From the NCBI RefSeq assembly GCF_001839655.2, contig NZ_CP056087.1, positions 1,240,001 to 1,304,000 on the forward strand: DNA of 64,000 bases. Direction: 5' to 3'. Below, one piece after another: positions 29,085-39,157 of this stretch. The notes under the pieces are model-generated. The model was not told the DNA's origin, searched no databases, and worked only from the letters and a program-made list of their open reading frames with translations. Origin of the DNA: Pseudomonas argentinensis. Lineage in GTDB: Bacteria; Pseudomonadota; Gammaproteobacteria; Pseudomonadales; Pseudomonadaceae. Position numbers and translations under genes: made by a program. Numbering within the stretch: the first letter of the stretch is position 1; each line of letters starts with the position of its first letter.

Positions 29085-30677
29085 TCAGCTCAGTTTTCGC
29101 GGATGCGCGAAGGTGATACGGAAGCAGGCGCCGCCGCCTTCGCGTGGTTGATAGTGAAGATGAGCCTGGTTGCTTTCGCAAAGCTCGCGGGAAATATACA
29201 GGCCCAGGCCGGTGCCTTTGTTCTCCGTGGTATAGAACGGCTCGAAGATGTGATGCAGTTGGTCTGCCGGCACCCCGGCGCCGTCATCGAGTACCTCGAG
29301 CACCGGCAGATCGCTGCGCGGGTCGCGAAACAGCTTCAGCCACACCTGGCCCTTGGGGTTGAGCTTGGCGCTGTGGCGCAGGCCGTTCTGTACCAGATTG
29401 GTGATGACCTGGTTGAGCTGGTTGGGGTCCATGCGCGTCTGGATGCTGCTGCCTTCGATGGCCAGGTGCAGCACCTTGGAGGCCGGGGCGGTGCTGCGGA
29501 ACTCGGCGGCGAAACGGTGCAGCCAGTACTTGAGGTCGAGCAGTTGCGGCTCGGCCTGGCGGCGCCGTGACAGCTGCAGCACGTTCTCGATGATCAGGTT
29601 CATGCGCCGCGAGTGGTCCTGGATGATCTGCGCCAGGCGCTGATCCGGCCCGTGCAGGTCTTCGGACTCCTGCAGCAGCTGCGCCGCATGGCTGATGGCG
29701 CCCAGGGGGTTGCGAATCTCGTGGGCGATGCCGGCGGTCAGTCGGCCGAGGGCCACCAGCTTGAGTTGCTGGGCCTGCTGGGCGATCTGCGAGATGTCGT
29801 CGAGCAGGATCAGGATATGCCGCTGGCCGCCGCGCTGCAGCGCGATGAAGCTGGGCTGCAGGGTCGGGCCGTCGCTGAGCGTCTGCAGGCTGGCCGGGCG
29901 CAGGCTGCTGTTTTCCTGCCAGTGTTGCAAGCGCTTGACCAGCTCGGTGCAGTGCGGGTCAAGAATCTTGCCCGCCAGGTTCTGCTGGCCCAGCAAGCCC
30001 AGCGCCGCCTGGTTGGCCAGCAGCACGCGGCGCTGTTCGTCCACCACCAGAATGCCGGTGCGCATGCGCTGCAGGATCAGGTTGTTGAGGGTTTCCAGGT
30101 CCGCGACGTCGGCGGCGCGTTGTTCGGCCAGTCTCTCACTGACCTGCAGGCGCCGGGTCAGGCCCTGTACGAACAGTGCCGCAGCGAAGCACAGCGCGCC
30201 CAGTGCACCGACCTGCACATACTGGCTGCTGGCCTGGGGGTGGTTGAGGCTCAGGTAGAAGGTCAGGTAGATCATGCCGATCGCGGCGGCAGCGGCGATC
30301 AGTACGCCGAAGCGACCGCGCAGCAGGATGTTGGCGATCGCCACGGAGACGATCAGCAGGTTGCCGATGCCGCTCGGCGTGCCGCCCCCTGCGTAGAACA
30401 GCGCCGAGAGCAGCATCACGTCGCCCAGCGCCACGGCGAATACCGGCAGCAGGCGATCGGGCGTATGGATGGTCAGCGCGATCAGGATGTTGAGCGTCAG
30501 GTAGACCCAGCTGGCGCCGCGAAACAGCGGCACGTGGGCCAGCTCCAGCAACTCGGAGTCGAGGTTGGCCGACACCAGCAGCACCAGCACCACGCCGATG
30601 ACCAGGCGGTAGAGGTGGTACAGCCGGAAGATACGATGCCCCTGGGGGCCTCGTACCGCGAGGGCGCTATTGGGCAC
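29085..30677 (-). CDS. pilS: PilS, membrane sensor histidine kinase
   Basis: A 530-aa kinase with six N-terminal membrane helices, a PAS domain (about residues 195-300), a HisKA domain with AGIAHEIRNPLGAISHA, and an ATPase domain ending with GTGLGLYISREL. It senses pilin in the inner membrane and controls PilR. I chose the GTG at 30677: it leaves 12 residues before the conserved QGHRIFRLYHLYRL, matching the family length. This overlaps the upstream small gene by 11 bp. The in-frame extension further upstream is a shadow of that gene. Confidence 0.9.
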   Translation of the reverse strand: MPNSALAVRGPQGHRIFRLYHLYRLVIGVVLVLLVSANLDSELLELAHVPLFRGASWVYLTLNILIALTIHTPDRLLPVFAVALGDVMLLSALFYAGGGTPSGIGNLLIVSVAIANILLRGRFGVLIAAAAAIGMIYLTFYLSLNHPQASSQYVQVGALGALCFAAALFVQGLTRRLQVSERLAEQRAADVADLETLNNLILQRMRTGILVVDEQRRVLLANQAALGLLGQQNLAGKILDPHCTELVKRLQHWQENSSLRPASLQTLSDGPTLQPSFIALQRGGQRHILILLDDISQIAQQAQQLKLVALGRLTAGIAHEIRNPLGAISHAAQLLQESEDLHGPDQRLAQIIQDHSRRMNLIIENVLQLSRRRQAEPQLLDLKYWLHRFAAEFRSTAPASKVLHLAIEGSSIQTRMDPNQLNQVITNLVQNGLRHSAKLNPKGQVWLKLFRDPRSDLPVLEVLDDGAGVPADQLHHIFEPFYTTENKGTGLGLYISRELCESNQAHLHYQPREGGGACFRITFAHPRKLS

Positions 30678-30912
30678 CGGGCTTGGGGCCTTGTTCCAGG
30701 TGGGCCTGGCTGCAGTACCAGCGTTGCGCCAGTTGTACGGCGTGCTGTTGCGGCGTGTGCACGCCGCAGTGGGCGCAGCGCACCATGGGCGCGGGATTAT
30801 CCGAGGGCGGTGTGGCCTTCTGGCGCTGGCGGGAGGCACTGACATAGCGCCGCCACAGCCAGATGGCGGCAAAGATGATGGCAATCCAGAACAGCAGGCG
30901 GAACAGGCCCAT
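30667..30912 (-). CDS. PP0621-family small membrane protein with zinc-ribbon-like tail
   Basis: An 81-aa protein: one N-terminal membrane helix (MGLFRLLFWIAIIFAAIWLW), a charged linker, and a small metal-type motif MVRCAHCGVHTP...WYCSQ (CxxC plus a later C). The family is uncharacterised and usually sits directly before pilS. It shares its stop region with the pilS start, so the two are likely co-translated and it may be a pilS partner. Function unknown. Confidence 0.85.
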   Translation of the reverse strand: MGLFRLLFWIAIIFAAIWLWRRYVSASRQRQKATPPSDNPAPMVRCAHCGVHTPQQHAVQLAQRWYCSQAHLEQGPKPGAQ

Positions 30913-31005
30913 GGCGCTCTCTTCGTGTCGAGGGATGGGGCAGTTTAGCTAAGGACGCCCTGGGCGGACAGTTACCCGGTCAGCGTTTTTGCGGGGCCAG
31001 AAAGC

Positions 31006-31033
31006 ACGATGCCAGTCGCTTGACTGGCATCGT
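31006..31033 (-). terminator. Terminator hairpin after bamD
   Basis: Perfect 12-bp stem ACGATGCCAGTC/GACTGGCATCGT with a GCTT loop, just past the bamD stop on the minus strand, followed there by a weak GCTTTCT tract. Probably the bamD terminator. Confidence 0.65.
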
Positions 31034-31057
31034 TGGCAGAACGGCTGAAACTGGGTC

Positions 31058-32050
31058 TTAGTCGAACAGACCAAAGGTCATGTAGCTGAACCACGAGCGC
31101 TTGGGCGCCTGTTGCTCCTCACCCTGCTCGGCGGATTTCAGCTCTGCCGGCATCTGGTCGACCGCTTCCTGATACTGGCGCTGCACGTCCTGGCTGGCCT
31201 GGGTCTGGCTCGGTGGCGGCGGCACGTCGCTTTCGATCAGGCCCAGGGTGGCCTTGGCCAGCCACGAGCGCTCGTCGGCAGCTTCTTCACGCGGCACGAA
31301 CTCGCCGTTTTCCAGGCTCGGGTGATCCGGGTAGTTGAGCTTCAGGGTTTCCAGGCTGGTAGCGGCCAGGTCGTCCAGGGTCAGGCGCTGATAGGCCTCG
31401 ACCATCACGGCCAGGCCGTCGCCGACCGATGGGGTTTCCTGGAAGTTTTCCACCACGTAGCGGCCGCGGTTGGCAGCGGCCACATAGGCGTGGCGGGTCA
31501 GGTAATAGTGGGCCACGTGGACTTCGTAGGCGGCCAGCAGGTTGCGCAGGTAGATCATGCGCTGCTTGGCGTCCGGGGCATAACGGCTGTTGGGGTAACG
31601 GTTGGTGAGCTGAGCGAACTCGTTGTAGGAGTCGCGGGCGGCGCCCGGGTCACGCTTGGTCATGTCCAGCGGCAGGAAGCGGGCGACGATGCCGCGGTCC
31701 TGGTCGAACGAGGCCAGGCCCTTCAGGTAGTAGGCGTAGTCGACGTTCGGGTGCTGCGGGTGCAGGCGGATGAAGCGCTCGGCAGCGGCACGGGCGGCTT
31801 CCGGCTCGGCGTTCTTGTAGTTGGCGTAGATCAGCTCGAGCTGCGACTGCTCGGCATAGCGGCCGAAGGGGTAACGCGATTCGAGGGCCTTGAGCTTGGT
31901 CACGGCGCTGGTGTAGCTGCCATTGTCCAGGTCTTGCTGAGCCTGCTGGTAGAGTTCTGCCTCGCTGAGGTTTTCGTCCAGTACTTCCTTGGACGAACAG
32001 GCGGCGGTGAGGGCGAGGATGGCGATCAGCAGCAGGTGTTTCACTTGCAT
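31058..32050 (-). CDS. bamD: BamD, outer membrane assembly lipoprotein
   Basis: A 330-aa lipoprotein with lipobox LTAAC (lipidated C18), followed by TPR-like helices; the opening [22 protein letters not shown] and the block [21 protein letters not shown] are diagnostic. It is an essential part of the BAM complex that folds outer-membrane proteins. It is longer than the E. coli protein because of a C-terminal tail rich in Pro and Gln. It diverges from rluD. Confidence 0.95.
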   Translation of the reverse strand: MQVKHLLLIAILALTAACSSKEVLDENLSEAELYQQAQQDLDNGSYTSAVTKLKALESRYPFGRYAEQSQLELIYANYKNAEPEAARAAAERFIRLHPQHPNVDYAYYLKGLASFDQDRGIVARFLPLDMTKRDPGAARDSYNEFAQLTNRYPNSRYAPDAKQRMIYLRNLLAAYEVHVAHYYLTRHAYVAAANRGRYVVENFQETPSVGDGLAVMVEAYQRLTLDDLAATSLETLKLNYPDHPSLENGEFVPREEAADERSWLAKATLGLIESDVPPPPSQTQASQDVQRQYQEAVDQMPAELKSAEQGEEQQAPKRSWFSYMTFGLFD

Positions 32051-32197
32051 GGCGGCTTGCGTCCCTGGGACGGCGGCTGTCTTGGGCAGGGCCGTCCTGT
32101 TATGATGAGCGCCCCCGGTACCCCTGGGGCAAAGACGCCGTATTTAACCACAAGCGTGTAGCCGAAACCAAAGGCTATGCCCCCGCCGTTGCCGAGC

Positions 32198-33172
32198 ATG
32201 TCATCTATTAATAAGCAGGCCATTGAGTTAACCGCCGAGGTCCCCGCCGATCTGGGCGGTCAGCGCCTCGACCAAGTCGCCGCCCAGCTGTTCGCCGAGC
32301 ACTCGCGCTCGCGTCTTTCCGGCTGGATCAAGGAGGGCAACCTGACCGTCGACGGCCAGGTGCTGCGTCCGCGCGATATCGTCCACGGCGGCGCCGTGCT
32401 GGCGCTGGCCGCCGAGCAGGAAGCCCAGGGCGAGTGGATCGCCCAGGACATCGAGCTCGATATCGTCTACGAGGACGAGCAGATCCTGGTGATCGACAAG
32501 CCTGCCGGGCTGGTCGTGCACCCGGCTGCCGGGCATGCCGACGGCACCCTGCTCAATGCCCTGCTGCACCACGTGCCGGACATCGTCAACGTGCCACGCG
32601 CCGGCATCGTGCACCGCCTGGACAAGGACACCACCGGCCTGATGGTAGTCGCCAAGACCATCGAGGCGCAGACCCGCCTGGTCGATCAACTGCAGAAGCG
32701 CACCGTGAGCCGCATCTACGAATGCATCGTCATCGGGGTGATCACCTCGGGCGGCAAGATCAACGCGCCGATCGGCCGCAGCTCGTCCCAGCGTCAGCGC
32801 ATGGCCGTGACCGATGGCGGCAAGCCGGCGGTCAGCCATTACCGTGTGCTCGAGCGTTTCCGCTCGCACACCCATGCACGGGTCAAGCTGGAAACCGGGC
32901 GCACCCACCAGATCCGCGTGCACATGAGCCATATCGGTTTCCCGCTGGTGGGCGACCCGGTGTATGCCGGGCGCTTCCGCATTCCGCCGGCTGCCAGCCA
33001 GACCATGGTGCAGAACCTCAAGGAGTTCCCGCGCCAGGCCCTGCATGCGCGCTTCCTGGAGCTGGATCATCCGATCTCCGGTGAGCGCATGAAGTGGCAA
33101 TCGCCGCTGCCCGATGACTTCGTCTGGTTGCTGACCCTGCTGCGCCAGGATCGCGAGGCGTTCATCGGATGA
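32198..33172 (+). CDS. rluD: RluD, 23S rRNA pseudouridine synthase
   Basis: A 324-aa enzyme: N-terminal S4 domain (GGQRLDQVAAQLFAEHSRSRL) and a catalytic domain with the active-site Asp in HRLDKDTTGLM. It makes pseudouridines in helix 69 of 23S rRNA. The family start is MSxINKxAIEL-like, so the ATG at 32198 is preferred; an in-frame ATG at 32177 would add seven residues and neither has a good ribosome site. It overlaps pgeF by 4 bp. Confidence 0.93.
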   Translation: MSSINKQAIELTAEVPADLGGQRLDQVAAQLFAEHSRSRLSGWIKEGNLTVDGQVLRPRDIVHGGAVLALAAEQEAQGEWIAQDIELDIVYEDEQILVIDKPAGLVVHPAAGHADGTLLNALLHHVPDIVNVPRAGIVHRLDKDTTGLMVVAKTIEAQTRLVDQLQKRTVSRIYECIVIGVITSGGKINAPIGRSSSQRQRMAVTDGGKPAVSHYRVLERFRSHTHARVKLETGRTHQIRVHMSHIGFPLVGDPVYAGRFRIPPAASQTMVQNLKEFPRQALHARFLELDHPISGERMKWQSPLPDDFVWLLTLLRQDREAFIG

Positions 33173-33909
33173 GTGACAAGGCCCATGACTGGCTGACGCC
33201 TCATTGGCCGGCGCCCGAGTGGGTACGCGCCTGCGTGACCACCCGGGCTGGCGGTGTGAGCGCGGCGCCGTACGACAGCTTCAACCTGGCCGCCCATGTC
33301 GAGGACGACCCGGCAGCGGTGGCCAAGAATCGCCAGCGCCTGGTCAGCCAGCTCGGCTGTCGCCCGGCCTGGCTGCAGCAGGTGCACGGCATTGCCGTCG
33401 CCCAGGCCGACCCGGAAACGCTGGTCGAGGCCGACGCCAGCTGGACGGCGACACCCGGCATCGCCGCCACGGTGATGACCGCCGATTGCCTGCCCGTGCT
33501 GTTCTGCGACCGCGCCGGCAGCCGCGTGGGCGCCGCCCATGCCGGCTGGCGTGGCCTGGCAAGCGGCGTGCTGGAAGCCACCCTGGAGGCACTGGCCATC
33601 GACGCTGACGACGTGCTCGTCTGGCTGGGCCCGGCCATCGGCCCCCAGGCCTTCGAGGTCGGCGCCGAGGTGCGCGAGGCCTTCGTCAGCCAGCACGCCC
33701 AGGCGGCCGGCGCGTTCATGCCGAGCCAGAATGCCGGGCGCTTCATGGCCGATATCTACCAGCTGGCGCGCATCCGCCTGGCGGCGCGTGGCATCAATGC
33801 CGTATACGGCGGCGGCTTCTGCACCGTCAGCGATGCGCGCTTCTATTCCTACCGTCGTGCGGCCCGGACCGGACGCTTCGCCTCGCTGATCTGGCTGGCG
33901 GATCGCTGA
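33169..33909 (+). CDS. pgeF: PgeF (YfiH), peptidoglycan editing factor, laccase-domain protein
   Basis: A 246-aa single-domain protein with the family's metal residues visible in QQVHG, MTADCLPVLFCD and GAAHAGWRGL. YfiH removes wrongly incorporated L-Ser-containing peptidoglycan precursors in E. coli; other members show polyphenol oxidase or purine nucleoside activity. Its ATG overlaps the rluD stop (ATGA), so it is co-translated with rluD. Confidence 0.92.
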   Translation: MSDKAHDWLTPHWPAPEWVRACVTTRAGGVSAAPYDSFNLAAHVEDDPAAVAKNRQRLVSQLGCRPAWLQQVHGIAVAQADPETLVEADASWTATPGIAATVMTADCLPVLFCDRAGSRVGAAHAGWRGLASGVLEATLEALAIDADDVLVWLGPAIGPQAFEVGAEVREAFVSQHAQAAGAFMPSQNAGRFMADIYQLARIRLAARGINAVYGGGFCTVSDARFYSYRRAARTGRFASLIWLADR

Positions 33910-33921
33910 TCGGCTTGCGCC

Positions 33922-33968
33922 GCGCTCAACCAGGGCTGGTGAGCTATCCGCAGCCTGGCGTTGAGCGC
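33922..33968 (+). other. Long imperfect hairpin between pgeF and clpB
   Basis: GCGCTCAACCAGGGCTG pairs with CAGCCTGGCGTTGAGCGC across a 12-nt loop. There is no T run, so it may be a rho-dependent end or an mRNA stabiliser for the rluD-pgeF transcript. Confidence 0.5.
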
Positions 33969-34027
33969 AGCGATACCTAGGGCAACCCGTTCGGCACCGC
34001 TGCTGACCGCGATCAAACCGCCTCCCG

Positions 34028-34055
34028 CTTGAAACCCGCACAATCGGCCTCATCT
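34028..34055 (+). promoter_or_regulatory. Sigma-32 (heat-shock) promoter of clpB
   Basis: CTTGAAA (34028-34034), 13 bp, then CCTCATCT (34048-34055). This matches the RpoH consensus CTTGAAA-N11-16-CCCCATNT and lies about 75 bp before clpB, the expected target. Confidence 0.82.
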
Positions 34056-34130
34056 ATGCTGCATCTCGGCAGGTTCTTCAGTTAGGCGCATTCATCGCGC
34101 TGGCCTGCCTCCAAGAGGAAGGATGACGCC

Positions 34131-36695
34131 ATGCGAATCGACCGTTTGACCAGCAAGTTGCAACTTGCCCTTTCCGATGCCCAGTCCCTGGCCGTCGGCC
34201 ACGATCATCCCGCCATCGAGCCGCTGCACCTGATGCAGGCGCTGCTCGACCAGCAGGGCGGTTCCATTCGCCCGCTGCTGATGCAGGTGGGCTTCGATGT
34301 GAACAGCCTGCGCCAGGCCTTGAGCAAAGAGCTCGACCAATTGCCCAAGATCCAGAACCCCACCGGCGACGTCAGCCTGTCCCAGGATCTGGCGCGCCTG
34401 CTCAACCAGGCCGACCGCCTGTCGCAGCAGAAGGGTGATCAGTTCATCTCCAGCGAACTGCTGCTGCTCGCCGCCATGGACGAGAACACCAGGCTCGGCA
34501 AGCTGCTGCTCGCCCAGGGCGTGAGCCGCAAGGCGCTGGAAAACGCGGTGAACAACCTGCGTGGCGGCGATGCGGTCAACGACCCGAACATCGAGGAATC
34601 GCGCCAGGCGCTCGACAAGTACACCGTCGACCTGACCAAGCGTGCCGAAGAGGGCAAACTCGACCCGGTGATCGGCCGTGACGACGAGATCCGCCGTACC
34701 ATCCAGGTGCTGCAGCGCCGCACCAAGAACAACCCGGTACTGATCGGCGAGCCTGGCGTCGGCAAGACCGCCATTGCCGAGGGCCTGGCCCAGCGTATCG
34801 TCAACGGCGAAGTGCCGGACGGCCTCAAGGACAAGCGCCTGCTGTCCCTGGATATGGGCGCGCTGATCGCCGGCGCCAAGTTCCGCGGCGAGTTCGAGGA
34901 GCGCCTCAAGGCGGTGCTCAACGAGCTGTCCAAGCAGGAAGGCCGGGTGATCCTGTTCATCGACGAGCTGCACACCATGGTCGGCGCCGGCAAGGCCGAG
35001 GGCGCCATGGACGCCGGCAACATGCTCAAGCCGTCCCTGGCCCGCGGCGAGCTGCACTGCGTGGGCGCCACCACGCTGAACGAGTACCGCCAGTTCATCG
35101 AGAAGGACGCCGCCCTGGAGCGCCGCTTCCAGAAGGTGCTGGTCGACGAGCCGAGCGAGGAAGACACCATCGCCATCCTGCGCGGCCTCAAGGAGCGCTA
35201 CGAGGTGCACCACAAGGTGGCCATCACCGACGGGGCGATCATCGCCGCGGCCAAGCTCAGCCACCGCTATATCACCGACCGCCAGCTGCCGGACAAGGCC
35301 ATCGACCTGATCGACGAAGCCGCCAGCCGCATCCGCATGGAGATCGACTCCAAGCCCGAGGTGCTCGATCGCCTGGATCGCCGCCTGATCCAGCTCAAGG
35401 TCGAAGCCCAGGCGCTGAAGAAGGAAGAAGACGAAGCGGCCAAGAAGCGCTTCGTCAAACTGCAGGAAGACATCGCCAAGCTGGAGAAGGAATACGCCGA
35501 TCTGGAAGACATCTGGAAGTCGGAAAAAGCCGAAGTCCAGGGCTCGGCGCAGATCCAGCAGCGTATCGAACAGGCCAAGACCGAGCTCGAAGCGGCCCGC
35601 CGCAAGGGCGACCTCAACCGCATGGCCGAGCTGCAGTACGGGGTGATTCCCGATCTGGAGCGCAGCCTGCAGATGGTCGACCAGCACGGCACCACGGAAA
35701 ACCAGCTGCTGCGCAGCAAGGTTACCGAGGAGGAAATCGCCGAGGTGGTTTCCAAGTGGACCGGTATCCCGGTAGCCAAGATGCTCGAAGGCGAGCGCGA
35801 CAAGCTGCTGAAGATGGAAGGCCTGCTGCACCAGCGCGTGATCGGCCAGGACGAGGCCGTGGTGGCGGTGGCCAACGCCGTGCGCCGCTCCCGTGCCGGG
35901 CTGTCGGATCCGAACCGGCCCAGCGGCTCGTTCCTGTTCCTCGGCCCCACCGGGGTGGGCAAGACCGAGCTGTGCAAGGCGCTGGCCGAGTTCCTGTTCG
36001 ACACCGAAGACGCCCTGGTGCGCATCGACATGTCCGAGTTCATGGAGAAGCACTCCGTGGCCCGTCTGATCGGTGCGCCGCCGGGCTACGTCGGCTACGA
36101 GGAGGGCGGTTACCTGACCGAGGCGGTACGCCGCAAACCCTACTCGGTGGTGCTGATGGACGAGGTGGAAAAGGCCCATCCGGACGTGTTCAACGTGCTG
36201 CTGCAGGTGCTAGAAGATGGCCGCCTGACCGACAGCCATGGCCGCACCGTGGACTTCAAGAACACGGTGATCGTGATGACCTCCAACCTGGGCTCGGCGC
36301 AGATCCAGGAGCTGGTCGGCGACCGCGAGGCGCAGCGCGCGGCAGTGATGGATGCGGTGGGCAACCACTTCCGGCCTGAGTTCGTGAACCGCATCGACGA
36401 GGTGGTGGTGTTCGAGCCCCTGGCCCGCGAGCAGATCGCCGGTATCGCGCGCATCCAGCTCAGCCGCCTGCTGCAGCGCCTGGCCGAACGCGACCTGAGC
36501 CTGGAGCTGAGCGACGAGGCGATGGACAAGCTGATTGCCGTGGGCTACGACCCGGTCTACGGCGCGCGACCGCTGAAGCGCGCCATCCAGCGCTGGATCG
36601 AGAACCCGCTGGCGCAGATGATTCTGGCCGGCAAGTTCAGCCCCGGCAGCACGGTGACCGGCAAGGTCGAAAACGACGAGATCGTATTCGTCTAA
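34131..36695 (+). CDS. clpB: ClpB, protein disaggregase
   Basis: An 854-aa AAA+ chaperone that works with DnaK to dissolve aggregates. N-domain (1-150), first ATPase with Walker A GEPGVGKT, the coiled-coil middle domain (about 400-520, rich in Lys/Glu), and second ATPase with GPTGVGKT. The sensor and arginine-finger blocks are intact and the length is normal. GAGGAAGGA precedes the start. Regulated by the sigma-32 promoter upstream. Confidence 0.97.
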   Translation: MRIDRLTSKLQLALSDAQSLAVGHDHPAIEPLHLMQALLDQQGGSIRPLLMQVGFDVNSLRQALSKELDQLPKIQNPTGDVSLSQDLARLLNQADRLSQQKGDQFISSELLLLAAMDENTRLGKLLLAQGVSRKALENAVNNLRGGDAVNDPNIEESRQALDKYTVDLTKRAEEGKLDPVIGRDDEIRRTIQVLQRRTKNNPVLIGEPGVGKTAIAEGLAQRIVNGEVPDGLKDKRLLSLDMGALIAGAKFRGEFEERLKAVLNELSKQEGRVILFIDELHTMVGAGKAEGAMDAGNMLKPSLARGELHCVGATTLNEYRQFIEKDAALERRFQKVLVDEPSEEDTIAILRGLKERYEVHHKVAITDGAIIAAAKLSHRYITDRQLPDKAIDLIDEAASRIRMEIDSKPEVLDRLDRRLIQLKVEAQALKKEEDEAAKKRFVKLQEDIAKLEKEYADLEDIWKSEKAEVQGSAQIQQRIEQAKTELEAARRKGDLNRMAELQYGVIPDLERSLQMVDQHGTTENQLLRSKVTEEEIAEVVSKWTGIPVAKMLEGERDKLLKMEGLLHQRVIGQDEAVVAVANAVRRSRAGLSDPNRPSGSFLFLGPTGVGKTELCKALAEFLFDTEDALVRIDMSEFMEKHSVARLIGAPPGYVGYEEGGYLTEAVRRKPYSVVLMDEVEKAHPDVFNVLLQVLEDGRLTDSHGRTVDFKNTVIVMTSNLGSAQIQELVGDREAQRAAVMDAVGNHFRPEFVNRIDEVVVFEPLAREQIAGIARIQLSRLLQRLAERDLSLELSDEAMDKLIAVGYDPVYGARPLKRAIQRWIENPLAQMILAGKFSPGSTVTGKVENDEIVFV

Positions 36696-36717
36696 AGCCA
36701 GCATTGCAGCAAAAAAG

Positions 36718-36752
36718 AACGGCCGGTGTGAGTGATCACGCCGGCCGTTTTT
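36718..36752 (+). terminator. Rho-independent terminator of clpB
   Basis: 14-bp stem beginning AACGGCCGG and ending CCGGCCGTT, one G-T pair, loop GTGA, then five T. Confidence 0.9.
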
Positions 36753-36800
36753 AGTGGGCGTACAGGCTAGAGCAGAGTCGTAATGCGATATCAGGCAACT

Positions 36801-37611
36801 GCGCAATCCTGTGGGAAGGGGCGGGGACGCCTGGTCCATGCCCGTGACTGTTTCGCGGGCATGGCCCGCTCCCACAATGAATTGCAAACGCCGTGATCAG
36901 TGGGTAGGGTGGACGACGCTTCATCCGTCCACCAATTGGTAACCGCCGCGGTGGATGAAAACAGCGTCAGCTACGCGCCCCGATCCACCCTAGATGGCTA
37001 CGAGCAGGAGCACGGCTAGCAAAGCGATGACGGGCCGCTGCATCCCTGCGGGATCAGGCGGGGACGCCTGGTCCAAGCCCAGGCTTTTTCGCGGGCATGG
37101 CCCGCTCCCACAATGAATTGCAAGCGCCGTGATCAGTGGGTAGGGTGGACGACGCTTCATCCGTCCACCAATTGGTAACCGCCGCGGTGGATGAAACAGC
37201 GTCAGCTACGCGCCCCGATCCACCCTGCATGGCTACGAGCAGGAGCACGGCTAGCAAAGCGATGACGGGGCGCTGCATCCCTGTGGGAACGGGCGGGGAC
37301 GCCTGGTCCAAGCCCATGGCTTTTTCGCGGGCATGGCCCGCTCCTACAATGAATGGCAAGCGCCGTGATCAGTGGGTAGGGTGGACGACGCTTCATCCGT
37401 CCACCAATTGGTAACCGCCGCGGTGGATGAAACAGCGTCAGCTACGCGCCCCGATCCACCCTAGATGGCTACGAGCAGGAGCACGGCTAGCAAAGCGATG
37501 ACGGGCCGCTGTATCCCTGTGGGAACGGGCGGGACGCCTGGTCCAAGCCCATGGCTTTTTCGCGGGCATGGCCCGCTTCCACCATGGATTGCAAACGCCG
37601 TGATCAGTGAT
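36801..37611. repeat. Tandem array of a 236-bp composite repeat (about 3.4 copies)
   Basis: The marker GTAGGGTGGACGACGCTTCA recurs at 36904, 37140 and 37376, a period of exactly 236 bp; a fourth unit is cut off near 37611. Each unit joins a REP-like palindrome (TTTCGCGGGCATGGCCCGCT), the dispersed GTAGGGTGGA element (for example 36904-36993) and a linker with GATGACGGGCCGCTGCATCC. Copies are nearly identical, so the expansion is recent. Short open frames inside are repeats of each other and not gene-like. Confidence 0.92.
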
Positions 37612-37613
37612 GA

Positions 37614-38243
37614 TCAGGGCTTGCTGCTAGCCGGCGCATTGCGCCGGCCTTCCTGCACCACCCAATCCAGCATCTGCCGCGACAGCTGGTCATTGGCGAT
37701 GCCGAAGGTCTTGACCACCGACTCCACCGCCGTGTCACTAGCGATCTGGCGGACCTCGAAGCGGCGGCTGGCGAGGATGCGCTGGTTTCCGGCCTGCACC
37801 AGACGCGCATCGAGCAGGATATGCACTTCGGGTCGGCCGTTGCGGTACTCGCTCTGGAAGGCGCGCAGGTCGCTGCTCAGCTCCAGGTCGGCCTGCAGGC
37901 GGCTGTCGTCGCTGCTGACGGCGCCGATGCGGCCGTCGTCGAGAAAGGCGCTGATCAGCCGGTCGCGAAACAGCGCAGGCGCGCGGTCGCTCCAGCGTGC
38001 GCCCTGATAGGCGCTGATCCGGTCGCCTTGCGGCAGCACGGCGATGCGCGGGCTGTCCAGCAACTGGCTGCTCTGCGGGCGATTGACCCGTAACGACCAG
38101 CTTTCCCGCGGCGCCTCGGCGGCGCGGACCGGCAGGTTGCTCGGCAGCAGGTACACATCGAGCGCCTCGCCCGTGGGAATAATCGAGCAGGCGCTGAGCA
38201 GGCCGGTCAGCAGCAGGGCGCCGGCGGTGGCGAGTGCCTTCAT
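37614..38243 (-). CDS. ABC-type transport auxiliary lipoprotein (PqiC/LetB-type partner)
   Basis: A 209-aa lipoprotein, lipobox LLSAC near residue 19, of the ABC_trans_aux family (PF03886). The PRIAVLPQGDRISAYQGARWSDRAP block is diagnostic. It is the outer-membrane part of an MCE lipid transport system. Its start overlaps the MCE gene stop by 4 bp. The tandem repeat array ends right after its stop. Confidence 0.88.
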   Translation of the reverse strand: MKALATAGALLLTGLLSACSIIPTGEALDVYLLPSNLPVRAAEAPRESWSLRVNRPQSSQLLDSPRIAVLPQGDRISAYQGARWSDRAPALFRDRLISAFLDDGRIGAVSSDDSRLQADLELSSDLRAFQSEYRNGRPEVHILLDARLVQAGNQRILASRRFEVRQIASDTAVESVVKTFGIANDQLSRQMLDWVVQEGRRNAPASSKP

Positions 38244-39157
38244 GGTTGAAACTCCTTGATGCTGTCGCTGCGCAGCAGATAGCCGGCCGGGTCTTCCTCC
38301 AGGCGCCGCGAGAAGGAGCGTAGCGAGCCCAGGGTGTCCCGCAGCTCGTTGATCGCCGGGCCCAGTTCGCCGATGCCCTGCATGCCGCCGTCGAGGGCCG
38401 CGCGGTTGTCCTGCAGCAGTTGTTCGATATTGCTGCTGCTGCGCTCCAGCGAGGCGGCCAGGCGCTCGGCGCTCTCCAGGGTGTTCTGCGCCGGGCCGCT
38501 GAACACCCGGTTGGCGTTGTTCATCAGGGCGCTGGCCTCGCGTCCCGCGGCGGCCATTTGCGCGAGGGCTTCGCGCAGCTCTTCGCGTTGCTCGGACACA
38601 CTGGCGGTGATCTGCTCCAGGTTATGCAGGGTCTTGGCGATGTTCTCGGTGTTCTCCCGGGAGAACATGGCGTTGGCGCGGTCGAGCAGGCGGGTCACGC
38701 TGATCATCAGGTCCTCGCCGTTGGCCATCAGCCGCGACAGCGGGGAGCGGTCGGCGATGATCACCGGCGTGCGACCATCGCGGGCTTTCAGCGCCGGGCT
38801 TTCGGGCGAGCCGCCGTGCAGCTGGATCACCGCACCGCCGGTGATATTGGTGATGGTCAGGCGCGCGCGGGTATCTTCCTTGATCGGCGTGGTGCCGGTG
38901 ATGCGGATATTGGCGTGTACCTTGCGCGGGTCCTGCGGGTCTAGGGTCAGGCTGGTGACGTCGCCGACGCGGATGCCGCTGTACTGCACCGCGCTACCCT
39001 GGGAAAGGCCGCTGACCGCTTCGGTGAAGATCACCTCGTAGTAGTTGAACTGCTTGTCGGCGCTGGTCTTGCCCAGCCACAGGGCGAACACCAGGATGGC
39101 GCTGACGATCGCCACCGTGAACATGCCGATCAAGACGTGATGGGCGCGTGGTTCCAT
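38240..39157 (-). CDS. MCE/MlaD-family lipid transport protein
   Basis: A 305-aa protein anchored by one N-terminal helix (VLIGMFTVAIVSAILVFALWLG), with a single MCE domain (about residues 38-118, VQYSGIRVGDV) and a long C-terminal helical region (about 150-290). It should form a periplasmic hexameric ring that carries lipid between membranes. It sits immediately after the ATPase gene. The system is separate from the ttg2/mla locus usual in pseudomonads. Confidence 0.9.
   Translation of the reverse strand: MEPRAHHVLIGMFTVAIVSAILVFALWLGKTSADKQFNYYEVIFTEAVSGLSQGSAVQYSGIRVGDVTSLTLDPQDPRKVHANIRITGTTPIKEDTRARLTITNITGGAVIQLHGGSPESPALKARDGRTPVIIADRSPLSRLMANGEDLMISVTRLLDRANAMFSRENTENIAKTLHNLEQITASVSEQREELREALAQMAAAGREASALMNNANRVFSGPAQNTLESAERLAASLERSSSNIEQLLQDNRAALDGGMQGIGELGPAINELRDTLGSLRSFSRRLEEDPAGYLLRSDSIKEFQP

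Noticed and set aside
30678..30884. N-terminal extension of PilS
   Set aside because: This part is a shifted reading of the PP0621-family gene; the GTG at 30677 gives the normal 530-aa protein.
36954..37414. Small open frames inside the tandem repeat array
   Set aside because: They follow the 236-bp repeats, occur on both strands and have no ribosome site or protein-like composition.
36801..37611. CRISPR array
   Set aside because: The repeats are 236 bp and directly adjacent, with no unique spacers and no cas genes.
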